Below are positions 53,125-62,318 of a stretch of DNA of 64,000 bases, piece after piece; position 1 is the stretch's first letter; each line of letters begins with the position of its first letter. The translations under genes were made by a program, and so were the position numbers. Source of the DNA: Pollutimonas thiosulfatoxidans (GTDB lineage Bacteria > Pseudomonadota > Gammaproteobacteria > Burkholderiales > Burkholderiaceae_B); contig NZ_CP022987.1 of the NCBI RefSeq assembly GCF_004022565.1, positions 558,001-622,000 of the forward strand. Direction: 5' to 3'. The notes under the pieces were generated by a model that was given only the letters and a program-made list of their open reading frames with translations, made no database searches and was not told the origin of the DNA.

Positions 53125-53514
53125 GTGGTACAGAAATCCATGAAGATTCTGGTGGTCGATGATTTCCCGACCATGCGTCGCATTATCAAAAACCTGTTGA
53201 AAGACCTGGGGTTCGAGAATGTCGACGAAGCCGAAGACGGGGCCATGGGTCTGGAGAAGCTGCGCAATGGCAACTTCGACTTCGTCGTCTCGGACTGGAA
53301 CATGCCCAATATGGACGGCCTGGTGATGCTGCAGCAAATCCGTGCCGATCCGGCACTGGCCAAACTGCCCGTCCTGATGGTTACGGCCGAGGCAAAAAAG
53401 GAAAACATCATTGCCGCTGCACAGGCAGGGGCCAACGGGTATGTGGTCAAACCCTTTACCGCAGCAACCCTCGAAGAGAAGTTGAACAAAATCTTCGAGA
53501 AGCTGGGATCTTAA
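53125..53514 (+). CDS. cheY: Chemotaxis response regulator CheY
   Basis: A 129-residue single receiver domain: acidic pocket VVDDFP, phospho-acceptor Asp57 (VSDWNMPNMDG), Thr in MVTAEAK and Lys in VVKPFT. Phospho-CheY binds FliM to change rotation. The GTG at 53125 has GGAGAG 7 bases upstream and yields the usual short lead; ATG 53140 is the alternative. Confidence 0.95.
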   Translation: MVQKSMKILVVDDFPTMRRIIKNLLKDLGFENVDEAEDGAMGLEKLRNGNFDFVVSDWNMPNMDGLVMLQQIRADPALAKLPVLMVTAEAKKENIIAAAQAGANGYVVKPFTAATLEEKLNKIFEKLGS

Positions 53515-53523
53515 GGAGCAACC

Positions 53524-54168
53524 ATGGACACCGCTGACAATTCCTGGGGCCAGCCGCCCGCCGATCCTTCAACCGACCTGATTCATCGGATCGCGTCGCT
53601 GACACGCATGCTGCGCGAAAGCATGCGCGAACTGGGCCTGGACCAAGCCATCAAGGATGCCGCCCATGCCATCCCGGATGCTCGCGATCGCCTGCATTAC
53701 GTTGCCCGCATGACCGAGCAGGCGGCGAACCGCGTGCTTAACGCTGCCGAACATGTCCAGCCGCTGCAGGAATCCATGCAGCGCGAGGCTGTCGCACTGG
53801 ACGCGCGCTGGCAGGCGTGGTTTGACCATCCCGTCGAACTTGACCAGGCACGTGAGCTGGTAGATGATACCCGCGCGCTCTTGAAAAACATTCCAGAGAA
53901 GACGCAAGATTCGCAAAGCAAGTTGCTTGAAATCATCATGGCACAGGACTTTCAGGATCTGACCGGCCAGGTCATCATGAAGATGCTGGGCGTGGTGACG
54001 GCCATCGAAACCGAGCTGGTGCAAGTCTTGATCGACAACGTTCCGCAAGAAAAACGCGAGGAAGCAAATTCGCTGCTGAACGGGCCTGAAGTCAGTCCGC
54101 AAGGCAAGGTCGATGTGGTAACGAGCCAGGATCAGGTCGACGACCTGCTGGCCAATTTGGGGTTTTAA
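53524..54168 (+). CDS. cheZ: Protein phosphatase CheZ
   Basis: A 214-residue CheZ that speeds CheY dephosphorylation. The catalytic Gln is in MAQDFQDLTGQVIMKM, identical in pattern to E. coli, and the C-terminal CheY-binding peptide ends DQVDDLLANLGF. Long helices form the four-helix dimer. It follows cheY by 9 bases. Confidence 0.95.
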   Translation: MDTADNSWGQPPADPSTDLIHRIASLTRMLRESMRELGLDQAIKDAAHAIPDARDRLHYVARMTEQAANRVLNAAEHVQPLQESMQREAVALDARWQAWFDHPVELDQARELVDDTRALLKNIPEKTQDSQSKLLEIIMAQDFQDLTGQVIMKMLGVVTAIETELVQVLIDNVPQEKREEANSLLNGPEVSPQGKVDVVTSQDQVDDLLANLGF

Positions 54169-54217
54169 TCGTGACGAGATAGCGGCTACACGATCACTGC
54201 AGTAAGGGGAGACAATA

Positions 54218-55744
54218 ATGAAACATAAAACCAAGCGCACCATGGGTGTGTCGCGTCTGCTGGGCCAGCTTAGCCGTGGGCATGCCACGCTGTCCGACCG
54301 GGCCTGGACTCTCAGCCCGCTGGCATGGCCGCTTTCGCGATTCCTTAGCAACCTGCGTGCACGATTCGTGACCATGCGCCAGGCCAGTATTGATATCTCC
54401 CTGAACACGGCACGCCTGCAGGCCCAGACCAAGGCCTGCCACGCCATGGCGCAAGATCAGGCGGCCGAGTCCGAAGGCCTGGCCAGCCGGGGTGCCCAAA
54501 TTGCCGCGATGTCCGAAGAGACATCCGCCTCGGTAACGGAAATCGCCTCGACCTTTCATACGCAGATGGATGTGGCGCGCAAAACCCTGGCGCAACTGAA
54601 CGACCTGCACCAGCGGGTGACCCGGGTGTCCACCCAGATGGAGGTCTTTTCCGGTGTGGTCACGCAACTGAGCCAACGCGCACAATCCGTGGAAGACACC
54701 AGTCGTCTCATTAAAGACATTGCTCTGCAAACGCATCTGCTGGCGCTGAATGCCGGCGTAGAGGCCGCCCGGGCCGGCGAGGCCGGCAAGGGCTTTGCCG
54801 TGGTGGCCAGCGAGGTCGGCAAGCTGGCCGAGCGGGTCAACTCGGCTACTGGCGAAATCGTCCAACATACCAGCGAAATTCTCGAGCTCGTTGCCGACAC
54901 GCGCGACAAAACCGACCAGATCCACCTGGACATGAGTTCATCCGACAAGGTGGTTACCGAGTTCACGTCGAATTTCGATCAGTTCGTCAAGGACTTCGAG
55001 CACATGGACTTGCAAATGACGGAAGTGGTGCACACCGTCTCGCAAGTGGCTGTCACCAACACCGAAATGAACCAGTCGATCGAGCGCATGGCATCGCTTA
55101 GCGCGCAGGTGCAAAGCCGCATGGTCACCATGACCGAACAAGTCGGCGCGGTGGCCGGAAAATCCGAGAACCTGCAAGAGATGCTTGCCGCGCTGCGCAC
55201 GGGCAACACGCCCTTCGACTCGCTGGTCAACATCCTGCATTCGTTGCAGCATGCCTGCGTCAAGCTGCTGCTCAAGGCCCGCAACGAAGGCGTGGATATC
55301 CTCGATCAGCAGTACCGGCGCATACCCAACAGTAATCCGGCGCGTTACAACACGGTTTACGACAGCTCCATCGATCAGCAGCTGACGCAAATCCTCGACT
55401 ATGTGCTCGAGCAATTGCCCGGCGGGTTCTATACGCTTCTTATCGACAAGAACGGCTACTGCCCCACGCACAACACGATTTACTCGCGTAAGCCCACGGG
55501 CGACCTGGACCACGACACGCGTCATGTGCGCAACAAGCGCATCTTCGACGATCCCGTCAGCCTCGGAGCCGCCAAGAACGAGTCCGGGGTGCTTTGCCAG
55601 ACCTATATGCGCGATACCGGCGAGATTGTCACCGATCTGTCGATTCCCCTGGATATCGATGGCAGCCGCTGGGGTGCGGTGCGCATGGGCGTGGACTACC
55701 CGCGCTTCGAAGAGATCGTCACCCAGGGCCACCAGCCGAATTAA
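54218..55744 (+). CDS. Cytoplasmic chemoreceptor with C-terminal sensor-like domain
   Basis: A 508-residue receptor without any convincing membrane helix. The signalling hairpin comes first (tip IALQTHLLALNAGVEAARAGE, about residue 166), and a C-terminal domain (about 370-500; YNTVYDSSIDQQLTQIL, GGFYTLLIDKNGYCPTHN, VDYPRFEEI) resembles Cache/PAS-like sensor folds. The order is reversed from standard receptors. It lies between cheZ and flhB with AAGGGGAG before the ATG, so it is part of the motility operon. The signal is unknown, possibly a cytoplasmic metabolite or redox state. Confidence 0.88.
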   Translation: MKHKTKRTMGVSRLLGQLSRGHATLSDRAWTLSPLAWPLSRFLSNLRARFVTMRQASIDISLNTARLQAQTKACHAMAQDQAAESEGLASRGAQIAAMSEETSASVTEIASTFHTQMDVARKTLAQLNDLHQRVTRVSTQMEVFSGVVTQLSQRAQSVEDTSRLIKDIALQTHLLALNAGVEAARAGEAGKGFAVVASEVGKLAERVNSATGEIVQHTSEILELVADTRDKTDQIHLDMSSSDKVVTEFTSNFDQFVKDFEHMDLQMTEVVHTVSQVAVTNTEMNQSIERMASLSAQVQSRMVTMTEQVGAVAGKSENLQEMLAALRTGNTPFDSLVNILHSLQHACVKLLLKARNEGVDILDQQYRRIPNSNPARYNTVYDSSIDQQLTQILDYVLEQLPGGFYTLLIDKNGYCPTHNTIYSRKPTGDLDHDTRHVRNKRIFDDPVSLGAAKNESGVLCQTYMRDTGEIVTDLSIPLDIDGSRWGAVRMGVDYPRFEEIVTQGHQPN

Positions 55745-55833
55745 GCGACTTTATGTCGTTTGCTCAAGCCTTCGCCAGGCGGTGGTTCGACTAGAATTTG
55801 CGTGGAATCATCCATCTACGTATCTGGCACTGA

Positions 55834-56993
55834 ATGGCAGAGGACAGCGACCTCGAGAAAACGGAACCCGCCTCTCCCCGGCGCCTGGAAAAGGCGCGCG
55901 AGGAAGGGCAGGTTGCGCGCTCGCGAGAGCTTAATACCTTCATGTTGCTGGCAGCGGGTGTCGCGACCTTGTGGTTTACCGGCGGCCGGATGTACGAGAG
56001 CCTGACCGACATCCTGCGCTCGGGCCTGTGGTTTGACCTGCGGGTCGGTCATGACACCAATGTGATGCTTACTGTAGCGGCAACTTCCGCCATGGAAGCC
56101 ATCTTCACTCTCTTGCCGCTGTTCGGCATATTGGTCGTGGTGGCGATTTTTGCATCGGTCTCTTTGGGGGATTCCTGATCTCGGCCAAGGCGCTCGAGCC
56201 CAAGTTTGAACGGATGAACCCCATCAAGGGCGTGGCGCGCATGTTTTCGGCGCAAACCATGGTCGAGTTGCTCAAGACCCTGACCAAGGCCGCCGTCATA
56301 GGCATCGTCGCCTTTATGGTGATCTCGCATTACCGCGATCAGATGATTTCGCTGATGCATGCCACACCAACCGCGGCGCTGACTACCGGTATAGGCCTGG
56401 TTGCCTTGTGTTGCGCTCTGATCGTGGCGGGCCTGATACTGATTGTGCTGATCGATGCGCCCTGGCAAATCTACAGCCACCATAAAAAGATGCGCATGTC
56501 CTTGCAGGACGTCAAGCAAGAGCACAAGGAAAGCGATGGCGATCCACACGTCAAGGGCCGCATACGCCAGCAGCAGCGTGCCATGGCCCGGCGGCGCATG
56601 ATGTCGGAAGTGCCAAGCGCCGATGTCATCGTCACCAACCCGACGCACTACGCCGTGGCGCTGGTCTACAAGGAAGGCGGAGCCGGCGCGCCGCGAGTCG
56701 TGGCCAAAGGCTCCGGCCTGGTGGCGGCCCGCATCCGCGAAGTCGCGGACGAACACAAGGTACCGCAGCTCAGTGCACCCCCGCTGGCGCGGGCCTTGCA
56801 TCATCATGTCGAACTCGGTCAGGAGATTCCCGGCGAACTGTACGCTGCAGTCGCCGAGGTTCTGGCATGGGTCTTTCAATTGCGCAGCTGGAACAGCGGC
56901 ACGGGCGCCGAGCCTCAAGTGCCCACCAGCCTGCCCATCCCGACGGGATTCGATCCCCTGGAGAATAATGGGGTCGCGGCCCACGCATCATGA
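55834..56993 (+). pseudogene. flhB: Flagellar export gate protein FlhB with a one-base frameshift
   Basis: The start (MAEDSDLEKTEPASPRRLEKAR in part) and TM1-TM2 are typical FlhB, but the frame stops at 56178 after ASVSLGDS. The rest resumes in another frame (SAKALEPKFERMNPIKG ... ) and includes the self-cleavage site TNPTHYAVAL. One extra base in the five-G run at 56166-56170 gives SLGGFLISAKALEPKFERMN and a full 386-residue protein. FlhB switches export substrates, so a true break should abolish flagella. The flhA start overlaps the end by 4 bases. Confidence 0.88.
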
Positions 56994-59107
56994 ATAGTTT
57001 CCTGGCAATACTTAAAGACAGCGGCTCCGCTCATGCCCGCCTGATGGCCGGCCCGGTGCTGATCCTCATGGTCCTGGCCATGATGATTCTGCCCTTGCCG
57101 CCTTTTATTCTCGACCTGCTGTTTACCTTCAATATCTCGCTGGCGGTGATGATATTGCTGGTCGCCATGTTCACCAAGAAGCCGCTGGATTTCGCGGCCT
57201 TCCCGGCGGTCCTGCTGTTTGCCACGCTGCTGCGGCTGGCGCTGAACGTGGCCTCCACGCGCGTCGTGCTGATGCATGGCCACAAGGGTCCGGACGCGGC
57301 CGGCCAGGTGATCGAGGCCTTTGGCCACTTCCTGGTCGGCGGCAACTTCGCCGTCGGTATTGTCGTGTTCGTGATTCTGGTCATCATCAACTTTGTGGTG
57401 ATCACCAAGGGCGCCGGCCGTATTGCCGAGGTAGGCGCGCGCTTTACGCTGGATGCCATGCCGGGCAAGCAGATGGCGATAGATGCCGATCTGAACGCCG
57501 GCCTGGTCGGCGAAGACGAGGCACGCCGCCGCCGCGCCGAGGTGGGTCAGGAGGCTGAGTTCTACGGCTCCATGGACGGCGCCAGCAAGTTCGTGCGGGG
57601 CGATGCCGTCGCCGGCCTGTTGATCATGGTCATCAATATTGTGGGTGGGCTGATCATCGGCGTGGGCCAACACGACCTGGCTTTCAGTGAAGCAGGACGC
57701 GTATATACCTTGCTGACCATCGGTGATGGCCTGGTCGCACAAATACCTGCGTTGGTCATATCCACTGCAGCAGGCGTCGTGGTGTCGCGCGTCGCGACCG
57801 ACCAGGACGTGGGCCAGCAAATGGTCAGTCAGTTGTTCGCCAACCCCAATGTGTTGTTCATTACCGCTGCCATCATGGCCATTATGGGTTCGATCCCCGG
57901 TATGCCGCACATTGCCTTTCTGCTGTTGGCTGCCGCGATGGCCGGCGGCGGCTGGCTGATGTATAAGCGCCAGAAGGCCGAAAGAGACGTGCTTGCGGAA
58001 GAACCCATGAAGGCACAGGCTGCCGTCGAGGCAGCGGCCGCCGAGGCAAGCTGGGACGATGTGGCTTTGCTGGACCCCCTGGGACTGGAAGTGGGCTACC
58101 GATTGATCTCCCTGGTCGATCACGCTCAGAACGGCGAGCTGCTGCATCGCATCCGCAGTCTGCGCAAGAAGTTCGCCCAGGATGTCGGCTTTTTGCCGCC
58201 GGTGGTGCACATACGCGACAACCTGGAACTCAAGCCCAACGATTACCGTATCTTGTTGTCCGGGGTGGAGATCGGCCACGGCACGGCGACACCAGGTCAA
58301 TGGCTGGCGATCGATCCGGGCGGTGTCACCATGACGCTGCCGGGCACGGCGACCACCGATCCGGCTTTTGGCCTGCCCGCCGTCTGGATCGATGTGGCGC
58401 TGCGCGAACAGGCGCAGATCGCGGGTTACACCGTGGTGGATGCCGGCACGGTGATCGCCACGCACCTGAATCACCTGATGCACCGTTACGGGGCCGAGCT
58501 GCTTGGCCGTCAGGAAGTCCAGCAACTGCTGGATCATATCGGTCGCGAGTCGCCCAAACTGGTCGAAGACCTGGTGCCCAAAACCGTCACCCTCACGCTG
58601 CTGCAGAAGCTGTTGCGCGGCTTGCTGGAAGAAGAAGTGCCTATTCGCGACATGCGCAGCATTATCGAAGCGCTGTCGGAACATGCGCCGCGCCTGGCAG
58701 CGCTTAATCCTGCCGGATCCGGTCCCGATGCCGGCGAGCTGTTGGCCCTGACACGCGTGGGGCTGGGACGGGCCATTGTTCAGCAGTGGTTCCCCGGAGA
58801 GACCGAGCTGCGTGTCATCGGCCTGGATCCACGCCTGGAACGCGTGCTGACGCAAGCCCTGACCACCAGTGGGGCTCTGGAGCCGGGCCTGGCGGAAAGT
58901 GTGCTGTCCGATGCAGAACGCGCGGTGCAAGCCCAGGAGGCCAGTGGCGATGCTACTGTATTGGTCGTCCCGCCGGTGTTGCGGCCCTCGCTCTCGAGGT
59001 TCCTGCGCCACCACTTCCCGCAACTTGGGGTATTGTCCAATGCCGAGATACCCGACGAACGCATACTTAAAGTCACCGCCCAGATAGGCGGGAGTCAAGC
59101 AACATGA
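56990..59107 (+). CDS. flhA: Flagellar export gate protein FlhA
   Basis: A 705-residue export-gate protein. The N-terminal half has about eight helices with FHIPEP-family blocks (PLPPFILDLLFTFNISLAVM, FPAVLLFATLLRLALNVAST, AEVGARFTLDAMPGKQMAID in part), and the C-terminal half is the cytoplasmic ring docking chaperone-substrate complexes. Length is normal. It overlaps flhB and flhF by 4 bases each. Confidence 0.96.
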   Translation: MNSFLAILKDSGSAHARLMAGPVLILMVLAMMILPLPPFILDLLFTFNISLAVMILLVAMFTKKPLDFAAFPAVLLFATLLRLALNVASTRVVLMHGHKGPDAAGQVIEAFGHFLVGGNFAVGIVVFVILVIINFVVITKGAGRIAEVGARFTLDAMPGKQMAIDADLNAGLVGEDEARRRRAEVGQEAEFYGSMDGASKFVRGDAVAGLLIMVINIVGGLIIGVGQHDLAFSEAGRVYTLLTIGDGLVAQIPALVISTAAGVVVSRVATDQDVGQQMVSQLFANPNVLFITAAIMAIMGSIPGMPHIAFLLLAAAMAGGGWLMYKRQKAERDVLAEEPMKAQAAVEAAAAEASWDDVALLDPLGLEVGYRLISLVDHAQNGELLHRIRSLRKKFAQDVGFLPPVVHIRDNLELKPNDYRILLSGVEIGHGTATPGQWLAIDPGGVTMTLPGTATTDPAFGLPAVWIDVALREQAQIAGYTVVDAGTVIATHLNHLMHRYGAELLGRQEVQQLLDHIGRESPKLVEDLVPKTVTLTLLQKLLRGLLEEEVPIRDMRSIIEALSEHAPRLAALNPAGSGPDAGELLALTRVGLGRAIVQQWFPGETELRVIGLDPRLERVLTQALTTSGALEPGLAESVLSDAERAVQAQEASGDATVLVVPPVLRPSLSRFLRHHFPQLGVLSNAEIPDERILKVTAQIGGSQAT

Positions 59108-61425
59108 ACATAAGCCGTTTTGTTGGCAGTACCACCCGAGAGGCCATGCGGCAGGTCCGCCTTGCCCTGGGACCCGATGCTCTGATCGTATCCAACAAGC
59201 GTGTCAACGGCGGGGTGGAAATCCTGGCGACTGACGCAACATCGGCCGCCGCTGCAGCCGCCCAGCAGGGCGGTCACGCGCCGGCAGCGGTACAACAGCC
59301 CGCGCCGCGACCCGTCGAGACCCGTGTCGAAGTCATGAGCGCCATCGGCGAGATGCGCGGTGTGCTGGAAACCCGCATGGACGAGCTGATGTGGGGCAAT
59401 CAACTGCGTCGGGTTCCCCAAGCTGCCGTGCTGTTTCAAACCATGCTGGGTTTTGGTTTCAGCACGGCCTTGCTACGAGCCATGCTCAAGCGGCTGCCTG
59501 AAGCGTTATCGGGCAAGGCCGCCATCCAGTGGGTGCGCAACGAGCTGATCACCCATCTGCCGGTGCTTGAAAGCGAGGACGCCTTGTGGACGCAGGGTCG
59601 CGCGCTGGCGCTGGTCGGCCCCACCGGTGTGGGCAAAACCACTACCGTTGCCAAGCTGGCGGCTCGCTGCGTGCGCCGCAACGGGCCCGATGGACTGGTA
59701 CTGATTACCACCGATACCTACCGGATAGGCGCGCACGAGCAACTGACCATCTACGGCCAGATGATGCGCGTGCCCGTGCATGTGGTGCAGGACACGCAGG
59801 AACTGCAGCAAGTCGTGCAGGGCATCCGCCCGGACCAGACGCTGATTATCGATAACGTCGGCATCAGCCAGCGCGACCGCTATATAGCAGAGCAAGCCGC
59901 AATGCTGGCTGGCGCTGGCCGGCCGGTAAGTCGCTTGCTGGTGCTGAACGCTTCCAGCCATGGCGACACACTGGACGAAGTGGCCCGCAGTTATGTCAAT
60001 GACGGCGGCTCGCCCTTGGCCGGCTGCATCATTACCAAAGTCGACGAGGCCAGCCGGCTGGGTGCGTCGCTGGATACCGCCTTGCGTTATCAATTGCCCA
60101 TTCATTTTGTGTCTACCGGCCAGAAGGTGCCCGAAGACCTCAGCACAGCCAACCCCATCGAGCTGGTCGATCAGGCCTTGTCTCATAGTGGTACGGCCAG
60201 CGCGCTTTATGCGCCGACCGAGGCGGACTTTGCCGCGCTGATGTCGCTGAGCAAGCCGGCGGAAGATAAAAGCGGAAGCGCCATCGCAGAACGGCGCCGC
60301 AAGCAACTGCTGCCCGGCCTGCTTTCCATGGTCAACAACGGCGACGGTGGTCTGTCCATGGACGATCTGCACGCGGCTGCCGCTTATGTGGACGAAGACA
60401 CGGCTACTTCCGAGGCCTACGATCTGTGGCGTGCCCATGCAACGGTGGACGGCAGCCTGCCAGCCGGTACGCTGCGCCATCTGCAGCGCGTGGCTGGCAA
60501 CGATGTGGCGTCGGTTGCGGGTGCTGCCTTGTTGGCTGTGCATGATCAAGTCGGAATTGCCTTGCCCACCGGGCAGCGCGGCCGCTTGCGTGCCACGCTA
60601 TTGGCAACGCATGAGGGCAGGGCGCTGACCACGACGCTACAGCAGCTTGGCTTTCCCGATGGCTGGTCGTCCTCGACCGGCGCCGCCGCGCAAGTGGCGC
60701 CTACTGCAGTTGAAGCCTTGCAACAGCAGATCTCGGCCCTGGCGGCGCAAACGGCCGCCGTTCATTTGTTCGATGGCGGCAGCCAGGGCTTGTGGCGGCA
60801 ACTGAGCGCATCCGGAACCAACTGGCTTGCGCAGGTCGGCGCGACGACGCGTGTGATGGTCGACGATTGCGCGACCACCATGGGCGCCCTGGCCAAGACA
60901 CAAGATCATCAACCCCTGCCCGCCACCGCCGTGTTGGCTGGGCTGGATAAGGTGGCCGGCATACCCGCGGACGACCTCGTAGTATGGTTTGCCAGCGCCA
61001 CCGTATACCTGCATGCCCGTCAGCAACCGGCACTGGCCCTGCAAAGTGTGTCCTTGCGCTTGGTGCATCGACAGGACGGCACTTTGGTGAAAACCTTGCA
61101 CGGGCTGAGCCACTTCAAGGAAGGCGCCTCGCCGCAATGGCTGGCCACCTGTTTGCTGATACGCGTGCAAGCCAAGGTGGCATTGCGACATGCTGCGCAG
61201 TTATGGCGCTTGCTTGCGCAAAACCGTCCGGGCAGGTCGGCACAGGATCAGGCGCTGGTGGCAGTGCAGTGCGGCTTGGCGGCATGGCAATTGACGCAGG
61301 ACGCCAACGCACAGCTAGCGCGTAAGGTTGCAGCAAGCTTGGTGGGCAAGCAGGCATGGACCTCATCGCTGTCGCCGCCGGCACTATTGAAGTTATTTGC
61401 GCTAAAGGAAATGACCGGGCCCTGA
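59104..61425 (+). CDS. flhF: Flagellar SRP-like GTPase FlhF, long form
   Basis: A 773-residue FlhF. The N-terminal B domain starts NISRFVGSTTREAMRQVR; the NG GTPase domain has G1 GPTGVGKTT (172-180), TTDTYRIGAHEQL, G4 TKVDE (311-315). The G3 element reads DNVG (250-253) where SRP GTPases usually have DTAG. About 400 residues follow the GTPase domain, without an identified fold; many FlhF proteins end near residue 400-480. No flhG/fleN follows. FlhF helps place and assemble flagella. Confidence 0.9.
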   Translation: MNISRFVGSTTREAMRQVRLALGPDALIVSNKRVNGGVEILATDATSAAAAAAQQGGHAPAAVQQPAPRPVETRVEVMSAIGEMRGVLETRMDELMWGNQLRRVPQAAVLFQTMLGFGFSTALLRAMLKRLPEALSGKAAIQWVRNELITHLPVLESEDALWTQGRALALVGPTGVGKTTTVAKLAARCVRRNGPDGLVLITTDTYRIGAHEQLTIYGQMMRVPVHVVQDTQELQQVVQGIRPDQTLIIDNVGISQRDRYIAEQAAMLAGAGRPVSRLLVLNASSHGDTLDEVARSYVNDGGSPLAGCIITKVDEASRLGASLDTALRYQLPIHFVSTGQKVPEDLSTANPIELVDQALSHSGTASALYAPTEADFAALMSLSKPAEDKSGSAIAERRRKQLLPGLLSMVNNGDGGLSMDDLHAAAAYVDEDTATSEAYDLWRAHATVDGSLPAGTLRHLQRVAGNDVASVAGAALLAVHDQVGIALPTGQRGRLRATLLATHEGRALTTTLQQLGFPDGWSSSTGAAAQVAPTAVEALQQQISALAAQTAAVHLFDGGSQGLWRQLSASGTNWLAQVGATTRVMVDDCATTMGALAKTQDHQPLPATAVLAGLDKVAGIPADDLVVWFASATVYLHARQQPALALQSVSLRLVHRQDGTLVKTLHGLSHFKEGASPQWLATCLLIRVQAKVALRHAAQLWRLLAQNRPGRSAQDQALVAVQCGLAAWQLTQDANAQLARKVAASLVGKQAWTSSLSPPALLKLFALKEMTGP

Positions 61426-61438
61426 AGGCCCGCCAGGC

Positions 61439-61915
61439 CTAACCGACCTTGATCTTCTTGCTCTGGGCTTTGCCGCCCGGGCGAGTGTGGCCGCTGGCGT
61501 CGTAAAGATCGCCTTGGCCGGCCAGCACACGCAGTGTGTCCAGCGCCTGCTGGTTATGCGCCAGAAAACTGTCGATGATGGTGCCGTTGGAGGTGTTCAG
61601 CTCGCCGGCGATGCGGGTCCGTTCCAGCAGATGCTGGCTGGCAGACTGCAGGCTGGGGTGGTCGTGCGCGGCGGCATCCAGGCCATTGCGGTCGGCGCTG
61701 TAACCTAGCGCCGTCAGTAGCGCCAGGCGTGTTTCATTCGCCCGGGTGAGCTGGTCGGCATAGATATTTTTCCGCGCCGTACTGTCGGCCAGTGCCTCGG
61801 CGTCGCCGCCCTCGGCCAGAATTTGCGCTTCGGACTCCAGCAAGACGATAAATTCGTTTACCAGAGACGTCTCGGTTTCAAGGCAAGCCAGCAATTGCGC
61901 AATGTTGCTATTCAT
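61439..61915 (-). CDS. flgN: Flagellar export chaperone FlgN
   Basis: A 158-residue helical protein: LACLETETSLVNEFIVLLESEAQIL and ARKNIYADQLTRANETRLALL match FlgN, the chaperone for hook-filament junction proteins FlgK and FlgL. It follows flgM by 12 bases on the same strand, in the standard flgMN pair, and converges on flhF. Confidence 0.9.
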   Translation of the reverse strand: MNSNIAQLLACLETETSLVNEFIVLLESEAQILAEGGDAEALADSTARKNIYADQLTRANETRLALLTALGYSADRNGLDAAAHDHPSLQSASQHLLERTRIAGELNTSNGTIIDSFLAHNQQALDTLRVLAGQGDLYDASGHTRPGGKAQSKKIKVG

Positions 61916-61927
61916 GTTGCGGATGGT

Positions 61928-62223
61928 TTATTTAAGCAGGTCGCGCACACTGGCCAACAGACCGTCGGCAATGCGGCTGGGGTCTATTTTTAACTGGCCG
62001 GATGCCAGGGCGTCGCGGATTTCTTGTACGCGGGCCACATTGACGTCGTTGTCGGTGCTTTCCAGGCTGGAAAGGTGCCGGGCCGCCGCGCTAAGGTCCA
62101 CGGAAGCGCGGCCGCTGGCGGCTGCGCCGGTTGACGACACGCCAGCACTGCTCACGCCGTCTGTCCGCGCGCCAGCCACTGGGCCGGTGGTCGGGTTTTT
62201 CAAGGGGGTGAGGTGATTTTCAA
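61928..62223 (-). CDS. flgM: Anti-sigma-28 factor FlgM, apparent frameshift near the start
   Basis: The body (ASVDLSAAARHLSSL ... NDVNVARVQEIRDALASG, KIDPSRIADGLL) is FlgM, which holds sigma-28 until the hook is finished. The open frame from TTG 62203 has no ribosome site. Twenty bases upstream, TTG 62223 has GGAG well placed and encodes KITSPP, but is out of frame. One more base in the five-G run at 62204-62208 joins them into a 98-residue FlgM. The frame as given may still be translated poorly from TTG 62203. Confidence 0.85.
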
Positions 62224-62272
62224 GCGTATTCTCCGGGCTACTTCAGGTAGTGTACTGTGTCTGCTCAGAACT

Positions 62273-62299
62273 TTTACGGCAGATCAGTCGAGAACTTTA
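62273..62299 (-). promoter_or_regulatory. Sigma-28 promoter of flgMN
   Basis: Reading leftward, TAAA (62296-62299), 15 bases, GCCGTAAA (62273-62280); the -35 side continues as TAAAGTT as in the extended consensus. Two mismatches from GCCGATAA. The predicted start near 62266 lies about 43 bases before the TTG at 62223. This gives FlgM its usual feedback control. Confidence 0.78.
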
Positions 62300-62318
62300 G
62301 GGTTAGTGCCGGGTTTTG

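Noticed and set aside
56915..59098. 727-codon open frame antisense to flhA
   Set aside because: It mirrors the codon structure of flhA, is rich in His/Gln/Asp as antisense frames in GC-rich genes are, and overlaps a certain gene fully.
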